DNA of 64,000 nucleotides, from contig RQOL01000466.1 of assembly GCA_013076295.1 (NCBI GenBank), positions 124,001 to 188,000 of the forward strand. The letters are read 5' to 3'. Below are positions 1 through 10,801 of this stretch, in pieces; the stretch's first letter is position 1; each line of letters opens with the position of its first letter. The translations under genes were made by a program, and so were the position numbers. A model generated the notes under the pieces. The model was not told the origin of the DNA. It worked only from the letters and a program-made list of their open reading frames with translations, and did no database searches. Source of the DNA: Sanderia malayensis. Its lineage: Eukaryota; Cnidaria; Scyphozoa; Semaeostomeae; Pelagiidae.

Positions 1-112
1 ACACACACCCACACACCCACACGCACGCACGCACGCACACACACACACACACACACACACAAACACGCACACACACACACGCACACACACACACAAGTAC
101 ATGCGCTAGATA
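1..112. repeat. (AC)n microsatellite
   Basis: Nearly pure AC dinucleotide repeat with scattered ACGC variants. It lies in the intron upstream of the first visible ankyrin exon and continues off the left edge of the window. Confidence 0.95.
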
Positions 113-114
113 GA

Positions 115-479
115 TACCGTAAATCCTCGAATTAGCCCCCTGGTGGCTTATTTATTTTTGACCTTTTGAGAGGGGGGCTTATTCGAGGGTGGGGCTTATA
201 AAGCTATCTGAAATATGGCACAAAATTTGATGTTGTTACTGGGAAAATAAACGGGAAATTGGTTTAGTTGTTCCAGCAAAGTGTTTTGCATACACAGACA
301 ATCAGAAGAATGCTAAGATATTGATGAAAAAACTGCTAGAAAAAAAAATTTTCTCGACCTCGCTTTACGCAAATATCAACATGTTAGGGTGGAGGCTTAT
401 TCGGGGGGGGGGTTATTAACAATTTGTAGTCCTAGGGTGGGGGCTTATTCGAGGGGGGCTTATTCGAGGATTTACGGTA
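115..479. mobile_element. MITE with CCGTAAATCC termini
   Basis: Both ends carry the same inverted terminal sequence: left TACCGTAAATCCTCGAAT, right ATTCGAGGATTTACGGTA. Inside, G-rich GGGGGCTTATTCGAGG motifs recur several times. There is no coding potential. The TA at each end could be a target-site duplication. It is a non-autonomous DNA element in an intron of the ankyrin gene; the superfamily is not clear to me. Confidence 0.75.
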
Positions 480-545
480 GCTGAATTGGTCTGGTTGGTT
501 TAGTATTAGTTTAGTATTAGTATTACTTGATTTCTCTTTCTACAG

Positions 546-3500
546 AGATTGTGTCGAAGCTTTGTTGACAAGTGATAATCCGGCATCAGTACTTATTTCT
601 GATAATGACATGAAGCGAACACCGTTGCACGCTGCTGGTAAGATGCATTCAATCATAGACCCATTGTCGATGTTGTTTTCTTATAATATTGTTTATACTT
701 CACATATTCATCAATTGCCATTCGCAGTGTTTATCTATCTTGTTTGACATTTATAGCTTATAATGGGCATACAGAATGCTTGAAACTTTTATTGAAACAT
801 GCTGAAGCTGAGAATGCTGTTGATTGTGTCGATGGACAAGACAGGTTTGTGAATCGTTTTTGTCTTTCTTGCTTGTCTTCCTTCGCCATTGATAATCACC
901 TCCGTTAGTTTTTCATACCCCTCATTATCACCTCTGCTTGTCATTGTATAGCTTCTCTATTTACTTGGATTTTTTCGCAAGTTTTCCATGAGGGATATAA
1001 TATATAGTCGTACCTATAAAAATGCTGAATGATTGACTTCTGATATAAAGGCATGAAGAACGTTTAGTTTGTATCACTGTTTTTTTCTAAACAGGACACC
1101 GCTAATGTTAGCTGTTACAAATGGACATAGTGATAGTGTAATGCTACTTTTGCAAGAAGGCTCAAACCCAAGTGCTCAAGATGCTAATCAAAGGACGGCT
1201 GTGCACCGTGGGGTAAAACATTGGTGTACATTCTGTTTACATCTGACGACCAACTTTTGTAACTCGTTATTTATCCTCTCATTCTCTTTGTGTAGGCTAC
1301 CTGTGGTCAAGAGGAATGTGTGGACGCCCTATTGCAGTATGGTGCCGACCCGAATTCAAGGTATGTTCATCCTTTTCACTTTTCTTTTCCGAGCAAACAA
1401 ATCTGATTTTTCAGCAATTAACAACATTCATAAGCATATCATAAGACTAAATTATTCAAAGACTTACAACAAACTATTTAGACTATTTTGTTTTTCTTCA
1501 TTCAGAGACAGCAATGGAAGGACTCCGTTATTAATTTCAGCTGCGTGCGATCATGTTGGAATATTAGGCAGCTTATTACAGGCTGGAGGTGATCCATACG
1601 CTCTTGATAACTCAAATTACTCTGCTTTGCATTGGTCATCATACAACGGTGAGTTGGCATCATTAAACACTCTCCAGCGATAATCATCTTTTTCATTTCC
1701 AATCCGTTCGTGTTTTTCCAATTTAGGTTTCTTTCATTTTGCTATAGTATGCATTCATTGGTACCTGTCTCTCGATAGTATCACCTGCGATGCTATCACT
1801 GCCCTGTTTGCGATAAGCTTTCTTCTATGGGTTTTTTGAGATAATTAACCTTATTTCATAGCTGGTACAATAAAGTCTTCATAACTCGAACCGGCGATAA
1901 CTCGAGCTTGTGATGACTCGAACCAATTTTTATTTCCCTTGAAAGCTTTGCTAGTACCTTTTAACCTTCGATAACTCGAACATTTGTTAACTCAAGCCAT
2001 TTTCATATGTTTTTTGGAGGCTAGAGTTATCTGGATTTTACTGTATTTGTATTATCTCAGTTTGTATTCGATGATTGGGTGTTTTTATATTATTTCGAGT
2101 TTTTTAATTGAGCATTCCTTGATTAATGCAGATCTGCTGCAAGAGGAATTCTCTTACAGCTTATTTGAGTAGAGCAACATGAAGTAGAGGCTGACTGAGT
2201 TGCTTTGTTTTCCAAGCATGCAGGTGTTGTGTTAGACGACAGTGACCTCGTGTTTCTCCGATGAATTTTTTCATTGCTGCAAAGTTGTCATCTGTTATTG
2301 CTGCTTATTTTCAGGACACGAGAGCTGTGTAGAGTTATTGTTAGAGGTATGAAATTGCCTACAATTAACTATACTTGAGAGTTGAGAATACTTTTTTTAA
2401 TGGAATTCAAAGGCGGTTATCTTTCTCCCTTGATTTATAAATAGCATTCGAATCTTTATTTTCATCTGAGGCTTCAATATTTTAATATTATGTGTACCTT
2501 AAACATGATGAAGTTCAAGATATGGATACAAGCATACTGATTGATTTATCAATATTCCCAATGCATACGCCCTCCATGCCGAAAAATCACATCAGTACAT
2601 GACGGATGATACATACGTCAACCTCTGTGTGGATTGGAATTTTCCCTGTTTTTTATTATACTTTGGATAATGCCTCACTAACTTTCGTCTGACCACTTTG
2701 CCAGGAAAACATCGATAAAGCTGACTGTGGTAACGCATTCTCACCACTTCACTGTGCAGCGTAAGTAGCTCAAGTATTTATCATCTGTTTTTGGAATTAT
2801 ATGCAGAAGTTCTCCTTTAAGCTTGTGTGTCATAGATATATTTGTCAATTCTTTCAGGATGAATGGAAATTATTCATGTGCAGAAGTTCTTATTGAATGC
2901 TTTGGAGAGAAGATTTTAAGCAAAAAAGATAAAAAACTCAGGTAAACATGAGGTTTTATTTAACGTCACGGATCTTTTGAGAAATATATTTCGCGTATAT
3001 TTCTTCAAAGATCTGCTGTGATATTAGATTACTGCATTGAAATATAATTGTTGACATATGATGTGAGAAGATCATGTCTTTCTCGGAATATATTTGTCAA
3101 TATATGATCTCAAAAGATCATATCTTTCAGTTCCATCTGGTTTTTTGGTAGTATCTTGGCAAAGACCAAATACATTTCGTATGTTTAGGCATGAACTGAA
3201 AATATTTAGCCGCAACCGTCATGTCCACTCTTTGCTTTGTAACGTGAAGGCAATTGCTATCTTAATGCATTATAAACGTGATTCGATTATAGAACACCGT
3301 TGCATGCTGCGGCCTTCAATGATCAAATTGATTGCATGCAACAGTTATTGAATGCCAACGCTGAGTTGGATGCTACGGATATCAATGGAAAGACTGCTCT
3401 CATGATCGCAGCAGCTAAAGGTCATACGAAATCAGTTGGTAAGCAGAAGTTGAATCTGACATGTTCACCCTCTTGTGAGCTGTCATAGCTGTGCCTATTG

Positions 3501-5337
3501 CATACATGTCCATTGTTAAATCATTTGGAGGGTTCGTTTCATTATTTGATTTATCTATTCTGCCTTTGTAGTCTTATTGCTGTCAGCTGGTGCGAATCCA
3601 AATTTGGCTGATAAAAAGAATAAAACGGCGTTGCATTTAGCATGCAAGCAGGTACTATTTGAGTCTTTGTATTTAACAGAGGTTTAGCAATGTGGACTCT
3701 GAATAAAGTGATTGAAATTTTAACAACCGCCTTGTCTTGCAGCAAGGTCGTGTAGTATTGCCGCACAGGTGGATTTGTAAACTTTCTAAACATGCTGTCA
3801 AGAGAGGGATGATCGATTCTTTTGTATGATTTTAGCAGTCTTTTATCTTGTAATATTCAATCTTGAATTTTGTTGCAGGGCCACTCGACTAGTGCATTAA
3901 GACTTTTAAACAGGATGAGTGTAGAAGCAATAAACATACAAGATAAAGATCAACGATCGTAAGTTGAACAATTTTTCGACAAAGCTGAATGGAAATTAAT
4001 TCCTGTTTGTATGACATTGGGCTACACGGCTGACCAGGTTACTTTTGGAGGCAGTATTACACGAAGTATAACCATTTTTGCGCTAATTAACATGCGGTGG
4101 TCGTCTAAAGAGAATTGGCTCTGAATATTCAGAGAAAAATATGCAATGCTAAATTTTTTTTTATTTTTTCCGGTTTCAAGTGCATTGGCTCTGTGCAGGT
4201 GCTCAAACCTATATAATATATTTTGTAATGAACACGATCTTCAGATAAGGTTTCTGTTTTTTAAAGCGAAGGTGTTTTGTAAGAAAGCTTAAGCAAAGTA
4301 GAATATCCATAATTATACAATAATCACAGTCTTTGTTGTGGCAAAAGGGTATAACAGATAAATGACTGGAAGCCTGCTCAATAGTGATTCAACTGAAGTA
4401 GAATGAAAGAAAAATATTCAGTTTTCGAAAGTTCAGTTTTGTACGTTATTGAAAGGGCGACTACCATTTATCATCTCAGAGAATAATCCTAAAATTGCCG
4501 TGTATTAATAGCTAGAGACAAACGTAACCTTGCGTTATCTAAAAGATAGGGGGACATTTTGAATAACCGAATATACCTTTGGAACGCAAGTTGCCTTGCA
4601 CGCATGCGCATATTTTAAATGTGTTCTCCTGATTGAGTAACTGGGTAATGTCTACAGGGATTGCATTGATTATGTGTACATGGCGGTAACTAGAAATGCC
4701 GAGTAACTCTGCTTCATGTAAACAGGGCTGTAATATGTCAATTGATTTTTTTGTAATATGTAATGTGATTCTAAAGTGCACGCTTTGTGTTTAGGGCTCT
4801 TCATGTAGCTGCTCGAAATGGTCTGTCAAGAGTCGTCACAGAATTGGTTGCAAAAGGAGCCAATGTTCTTACCCAAGACAAGCAAGGTGGGCATGAAATA
4901 TAACAAAGAAAGATGCAGTTATTACTGTATTTCAAAATAAAATATATTTGCATTGAGATCTGTACTGAGATCTTTATCATATCTTTTGATGGGTTTTGTT
5001 ATTACTCTTTGAAGCCATTAAGCTAGATTTTCATGTGCTGTATATCCATCATCTTCGTCAGTGTTGTTGACCGTTGTGATCATCAGTGGCAGCACATTCC
5101 ATTATTTTGTTTTTTTGTTTTGACAGCCACTCCCTGATTAATTCCTCTCCATCCGACCAATTGATTCCAATATGCTGAGGACAGGCGAACATCTGATTTT
5201 GTTTATTTGTTGCAGGTTGCTTGCCAGCTTTACTGTGTGCTGGCAGTCCAGAAATGGCCGCTTGCCTGAAGCAGTTGTTACGTGCCATGTTGTCAGATAA
5301 CGCTAATTCAATACTGATCGATTCTCTTAAAGACTAA
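546..5337 (+). CDS. ANKRD28: PP6 regulatory ankyrin-repeat subunit (ANKRD28/44/52 type), 3' part
   Basis: Partial gene; the 5' exons lie outside the window. Visible coding exons, all GT-AG: 546-637, 757-844, 1095-1212, 1296-1360, 1506-1648, 2315-2346, 2705-2760, 2858-2941, 3293-3438, 3572-3651, 3879-3958, 4795-4886, 5216-5337. Translation gives consecutive ankyrin repeats (RTPLHAAG, TPLMLAVTNGHSDSVMLLLQ, TPLHAAAFND, ALHVAARNGLSRVVTELV). The order and linkers (HESCVELLLE, then GNAFSPLHCAA, ending near CLPALLCAGSPEMAACLKQLL) match the C-terminal repeats of vertebrate ANKRD28/44/52. Those proteins are scaffold subunits of protein phosphatase 6. The protein ends soon after the last repeat, at a TAA at 5335, without the longer tail of vertebrate ANKRD28. 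Which of the three paralogues it corresponds to cannot be decided; the ancestor probably predates their split. Confidence 0.88.
1864..2045. mobile_element. Short MITE, pogo/Tigger-like termini
   Basis: The left end reads TACAATAAAGTCTTCATAAC and the reverse complement of the right end reads TACAGTAAAATCCAGATAAC. These are diverged inverted termini beginning with TA. GATAACTCGAA motifs recur inside. It sits in the ankyrin-gene intron between 1648 and 2315. The pogo/Tigger assignment is a guess from the terminal sequence. Confidence 0.5.
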
Positions 5338-7080
5338 ATGTGAAGTTCTTTTATTTCGAAATTAATAGGTAGCGAGGTTTGATGAAAGTTGTTGTATTTA
5401 CGCTCGTTTATAATTATCATTGGTCATCGTCTTTTTACATACAATGATTAATATATTATTGTATGATTTAATTTTCTGAGAACATATAAGTGAATGTAAA
5501 CAGTCCCCCATACATAGTTAATTCTTTCATTCATTTATCATTGGCTTCGTTACTTTTATGGCAGGTATGTAGGCTAACATAATTGCAAAATCGTTATGTT
5601 AAGGTCCGTTTTATTAGCTTTCTTATTTTGATAAATTAACTTATGAGACGTCCAATGGCTTCTAAAATGTTCCATTGACTTTCGATAATATGATAATATG
5701 TATGATTTTTATATTATGTTTATTATCAGGTAGTCTAAGCAAGTGCACACTTTTTATAAGAATACCTAAACTTTTACTGAGCCTCGATATTTTCATTCCT
5801 GCTCTGAAACTTCGTTGCGTTTTGGCAATTTTGAGCCTCAGTATTGTTACATTGGTTATATCAAAGGAAAAGTGTGTTGCATTTTCATGAATGATGGTTG
5901 AAATTAATAACCAAGCACACGTTTTGATTATTAACATGCATTTTTATTACTATTATCGTTATTATTATGTTAATCAAATGTAAATAGGGATGGACTAAGC
6001 AAGATATGTCGAATGTTTTATTGCTTGAAATTTAACAACACGATGACTCGATAATAAATCTTTCCTCGCATGTGTCTCTTACCTAAGCAAGCATAAACTG
6101 CACTGATTCCATGATCAGCTCACTGCAAAGAGGAACGGGGGGTGTGTGGGGTGTTTGTTTCTGCTCAGGTGGAGGTTTGCTCTGCTCAGATGTTCAATGA
6201 TATCTATCTATCCATATATAAATATCTGTACATAAACCTACAATGTGATTGCGTGCACGTATCGTTCCTTGTTTTAATGTGTAGACACGCTGTCTACAAC
6301 ACAATATCATTAAAGGGCTTATGCGGCCAAAAGATCTGAGAAACACTGTAAAGCCATTTTAAGTGTTTTCTGACTGGCATAAAATGCTTTTTTGAAGCTC
6401 AAACCCACACTAAAAGTTGTAGAAGGTGATGACGTCACAGTGATGACATGAAATCAATTTTCCAGTGGGTTTGTTTGGGAAAATTTGACTTTGCGCCACA
6501 ATTTTGTTAATAACTCGAGTTAGCGGGAAGCGATTTCAATTCTCTCACCAGTGGCTAAGAGCTAGATATTTTCCCCACATTAAAAGGCAATTTTCTTTGC
6601 TTTTGATCAAGTATAGGATTTATAGCGAATTTATGAAAAACTTTTTAGAGTGACATGCGTCACGTTTCCAGAAAGAGATCTCTTGTTTAATAACTTGACC
6701 GTGATTTGGGGTGGGGGGGCGACTGCTCAACTGTATCGGCTCAGCTCAGAGCCAGAGCACCAGAATATGGACGAGCCAGAATATGGGCGAGTGACAGTGA
6801 CGTAGCCAGGATATGGGTGAGTTCTTGTTTTCTTGCTTGTTTGGTATTCAATTTGTGCAGAAACACTTATGAAACATCAGGAAGGTTATTTCTAAGGTTT
6901 TCACCAACTTTCAACTAAATCTATCCACTGGATGTAAGTTTGTAAATCATTTTATAGCCCCATAGCACAGCAACGTGAAGGATTTAGGCCACTTATTACA
7001 CACAACAACAACAACATACCAATAGAAGTTTGGAAGGCAAGAGAACACGGGGGAATTCACAACTTTCAGAACTGCAATGA
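5338..7080. other. 3' UTR and intergenic DNA
   Basis: AT-rich, no exon recognised. The first few hundred bases are presumably the 3' UTR of the ankyrin gene; an AATAAA-like signal occurs near 6053. The open frames at 5662-5937, 6142-6339 and 6706-6918 have no recognisable sequence. GAATATGG motifs repeat near 6763-6810. Confidence 0.5.
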
Positions 7081-7118
7081 AATTTACATGTTAGTCTTTG
7101 TCTTGATTTTACAGGGCA

Positions 7119-7253
7119 AACAGAGGAGGACTTGCAAGAAAGTGCCACTGAAAGAAAGCAAGAAAGTGCCACTGAAAGAAAGCAAGAAAGTTCCACTGAA
7201 AGTAAAGCAGCATTGTGTCACGCATGCCAGCAGGGTAACTGTCGGTATAGAAT
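7119..7253 (+). pseudogene. Coding fragment with three QESATERK-type repeats
   Basis: An open frame reads GQTEEDLQESATERK and then the repeated octapeptide, followed by a Cys-rich end (LCHACQQGNC) and a stop. The octapeptide is encoded by a 24-bp unit repeated three times (7136-7208), the third copy slightly diverged. A TTTTACAG precedes it, so it may be an exon. It sits just upstream of the transposon fragments and may be their 5' exon. Function unknown. Confidence 0.35.
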
Positions 7254-7495
7254 TTAAAGTCGACAACTGCACCAAGTGTCAACTACAGGAAGAGCCTACG
7301 TTAATAATTTGCAATATTTACTCTCCAAGCTGTTGTCACAAGTCAAGTTCAAGTTGCCCAATGTTGAACAGAAGAGCGCATAAACATCACGTGGTGGTGG
7401 TGGTGAAGAGAAAGTAAATCATTGCTTTCTATTATCCTGGCTATAACATGTATCGTGTCATCTATTATTTTTATCGCTTTATAATTTATTCTTTC

Positions 7496-7562
7496 ACAAA
7501 CTTTCATGTAAAGTCAAGAACATCCAACATCTTCAATTTTTGAGGAATATTCTCTGAGATAT
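7496..7562. repeat. 67-bp direct repeat, copy 1
   Basis: Identical base for base to 10688-10754. It begins ACAAACTTTCATGTAAAG and ends TTCTCTGAGATAT. This copy lies immediately before the transposon-derived fragments; the other lies just upstream of the creatine kinase start codon. Confidence 0.95.
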
Positions 7563-7570
7563 CTCTTTCA

Positions 7571-9966
7571 TTGCAGCCTACGCAGCTAAAAAAATGTCCC
7601 AAGATAACTCGAGAACTAATAGCAGGTTACCACAGGGCTTCTTCACCTGCAGCTAAAGCTGGCACTCGCCATCATTTTGCTGACGGTATTCCTTGCCAAA
7701 GCGTGTTGGATGAAGCACTGAGGCATCTGAAAAACAGCGATGATGTAATAGCCTGTATCGGTATGCACAATTAGCTATGATGAAGAAGGTATCAAATCTT
7801 GTTTAAATCTCATACGTGGAAAGGAACACGAGAGACTCGCACAACAGGAGCACAATTGGTTGTCTTCTGTTAGACAGAATGTGGAACAACCAAGGGGTAC
7901 ACCGCCCGTAAATGTGACGCCGGCCACTGTAATGATGCGGCGCATTCACAACGATGTGCTGCCAATTGACAGGTATGAAGTACCCTATGATGCACGACAT
8001 TTTCGACACACGTTGGTTAAACGGTGAAGTAAGCGATTATGTAATTAATTTAATTAACCAAAAATCAAAAGATGTATTTGCATGCAATTTTAATGTTGGG
8101 TCGACAGCGAAAGACATCACTCCGCAATAATTAGTAATTTTAGAAGCCAACAGCGCTCTGTTCCTCCGACCGACCCGATTCGCTTTCGCAGTGCACGTGG
8201 TTCAAATCGGCAATGAGACCGTACTCGGAGCGGTCGAATTTGATGGTATATTGCGGGCGGGAAATCATTTCGCTCTCTGCGTGTACAATGTTGAACGTAA
8301 TATGCTATTATATTGCGATTCTTTAGGATATTCCACTCCTCGGGACTTGGTGGACGTTTTCCGTACTGTGTTATCGAATTTTCCCATCCCAGACTGCTAC
8401 AGAACAATAAAACAATTCCGTTATCTTTGCAACCATTAGAAAGCAATTGTCACGAGTGCGGATCTGTTTTGTCAGGACCACGTGAAATAGCCTCAAGAGC
8501 AAGTATCTTAACCTTGCAAGGCTACCTGCAAGGAGTTGAAACGTATGGTAAATGTTGTATAAATTGCAACAATTATTATCGTTATCAGGAGTTCAAAAAC
8601 GGTTTACATAACTTCGATGACGTATTTTATTCAGGTATAGACGTGTGGATATATTTGCGGTCGAGCACCAAAAATCACACGTCAATTGGAACAATATGTA
8701 GTATAATTAAGGATATCTGGAGCTTTGAAATCTCCTCTCAGAAAGTAATCGACGCCTATATGCATTTTCAAGCCTTAAGTAGTAGAGATTACTCATATAA
8801 TTGCGTTTTCTGTTTGTATCACCCCACCATTCTAATTGCCGATGTAAATCGCAAAGTGGGTTTCAGATATGCGGAAACTGCAGAGGAAGCGATCAATGAT
8901 AACGAAGAAGTTCCTTCAGATGTTGTCAATAGCGATCTGTTTTGGAAGAATGTGGAGCTATCTATATTAAGTAGAGGGTTAATTGGGAGAAAATTTCGAG
9001 GTAAAACCCACTTTGCTATTTTGGTCCCCATTTATTGGTAAGCATTCAAGATCTGCAAACACGTTGTTTAACACAGAACACAAAAATATTCACCGCGATA
9101 CAGGGGAACCAGAATGCGACTGTCTGGACATGTCACAATAGCAACTTTTGGAAGAGCTGTACGAAAGTAAGACTACGGATGTGAAAAAGTTAGCCAGAAA
9201 CGTAAATTTGAGCACTGAAGGTTCAAAAGATATTTTGAATCATATAAAAATTGCAATTAGTGATAAATCAGATCTATTTAACAAAATCTTTGCAATGTGT
9301 TTTGGCCACTCTGGAGGTTGGCTCACGGTGGCATGTCCTCACAATGTCCTTTATGCGGTGAAGTTCCTTCTTCGAGCCGAAAGTCCCCGTGACTATATTG
9401 ATGTTTTAAGAAGCTTTAAATTTCGACCGAATATTTTCATAGTTAACATGGCACAAATGGTTGCTGCTCGTGCAAATCGTAACGAACCAAATTTTTTCTA
9501 CCCCAACGCTGGTCGCGTTGCTGTGGAAACAGAGGCCAATGTAACTTGGGCAAAAGAAGGACCCCGCGCTTAAGAGAGAACTAGAAAATGAATTGCTTGC
9601 GGAGTTGCATTTGAACAAAATGACAGAGCATTGTTGTATACAAGAAATGATGTGAATGAAAAGATTTGCAACGCAGCAATGGAGATTATTCGTCGGGGTA
9701 GTGAATATGGAGGCCACTCAGAGATTTCAAAGTTGAATACATATATAGCAGACCGCAAACCATTCATCCAAATAATACCATTAAAACATAAAAGAATGTC
9801 ACGTTCAACATGGGGGACACTGTCAAACATTTTCCCCCACCGAATCACATTACTTTGTATGATAGTGCTGCAAGAACTTATTTTGTATCAGAAAAGCAAA
9901 GAAGTCCGCTACGATATTTCTCTGGAATACCATGCCGCACTCAATGGCGTAGATAGATATTTTTAG
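7571..9966 (+). pseudogene. Decayed DNA-transposon gene, HMG-domain-protein-3-like, with Ulp1-like piece
   Basis: A run of coding pieces on one strand broken by stops and frame changes. 8191-8439 reads like the core of an Ulp1/C48 cysteine protease: a His in AGNHFALCVYN and an Asp in YCDSLGY, with the expected spacing. The frame shifts near 8415-8440 and continues to 9041 with a Cys-pair region (CHECG, CCINC) and then NGLHNFDDVF. 9148-9573 contains GHSGGWLTVACPHNVLYAVK and SPRDYIDVLRSFKFRPN. 9631-9966 is a further piece. The order protease core, Cys pairs, then GGW..CPH..Y..K resembles transposon proteins annotated as HMG-domain-containing protein 3-like in fish and invertebrates. That identification is from memory and needs a search. 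No intact ORF remains, so it is a dead or mis-sequenced copy. Confidence 0.55.
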
Positions 9967-10151
9967 CTACTGGGGCAAAAGTCAAAATTTTCCGACAAAA
10001 TGGTGTGTCTTTGTGGGCATGCCCGTAATACCCATACTCCGACTTTACGCCTTCAAAACCAGCACATATCCGTTTTCAAAATTCGTGGAGGAACTTGAAA
10101 GTGACCGTTTGAATTCCTCGCACTTCAACCACAACCTGGTCTAAAACGTTT

Positions 10152-10366
10152 TTGGGCATCTTTTGTACAACCAAGCTTCGTATTTTGACGGAGCACAGAT
10201 TGGGCATAAAATGGCATTGCTTTTTTTGTCCAAAGTTTCCATTTTTGTCTTTGTTGGAGATTGTGAAAAGGCAGATGAGAATAGTTGCGAAGTTTGTGAT
10301 TGTGTTTGTTATGTTTCGGGCGACACGTCTCCAAGTGCTTTGATAGATGATAATCTAGTGGACTGA
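10152..10366 (+). pseudogene. Possible trailing fragment of the decayed transposon
   Basis: Two overlapping open frames on the same strand as the transposon pieces. One reads NQASYFDGAQIGHKMALLFL and ends in a Cys- and acid-rich tail (CEKADENSCEVCDCVCYVSG). I do not recognise it. It could be the C-terminus of the transposon gene or chance. Confidence 0.25.
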
Positions 10367-10687
10367 GATTAGTAGGAAATATCTATGCTTAGCGGATTGA
10401 AAAAACATGAAATGGTGGAAAATAAATAAGTTTGTTCTAAAAATAAATACATTTTTAGAACAAAAATTGTAAATTTATGGGCCTAGGGAAATTATTGGTA
10501 CTTTACAAATGTGGTTTGATAGCTGTAATAATGACAATAAATTCTTACGTTGCGTCACATGATTTCGGCCACCAAACCTCGTTTCGGCGAAGGTTTTGCG
10601 TCACATCAATCGATTTTGTCGCTCTAACGTCAGAATTTATGCGGTGTATGTAAGGGCGATATGCAGGAAGAAGTATCAATTGCTTTT

Positions 10688-10754
10688 ACAAACTTTCATG
10701 TAAAGTCAAGAACATCCAACATCTTCAATTTTTGAGGAATATTCTCTGAGATAT
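10688..10754. repeat. 67-bp direct repeat, copy 2
   Basis: Perfect copy of 7496-7562. It ends 47 bp before the creatine kinase ATG, so it lies in that gene's 5' UTR or core promoter. Confidence 0.95.
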
Positions 10755-10801
10755 TTTATTGTGTGACCTCATACCACGTGTTTGTATCACACTGTACTAC
10801 G

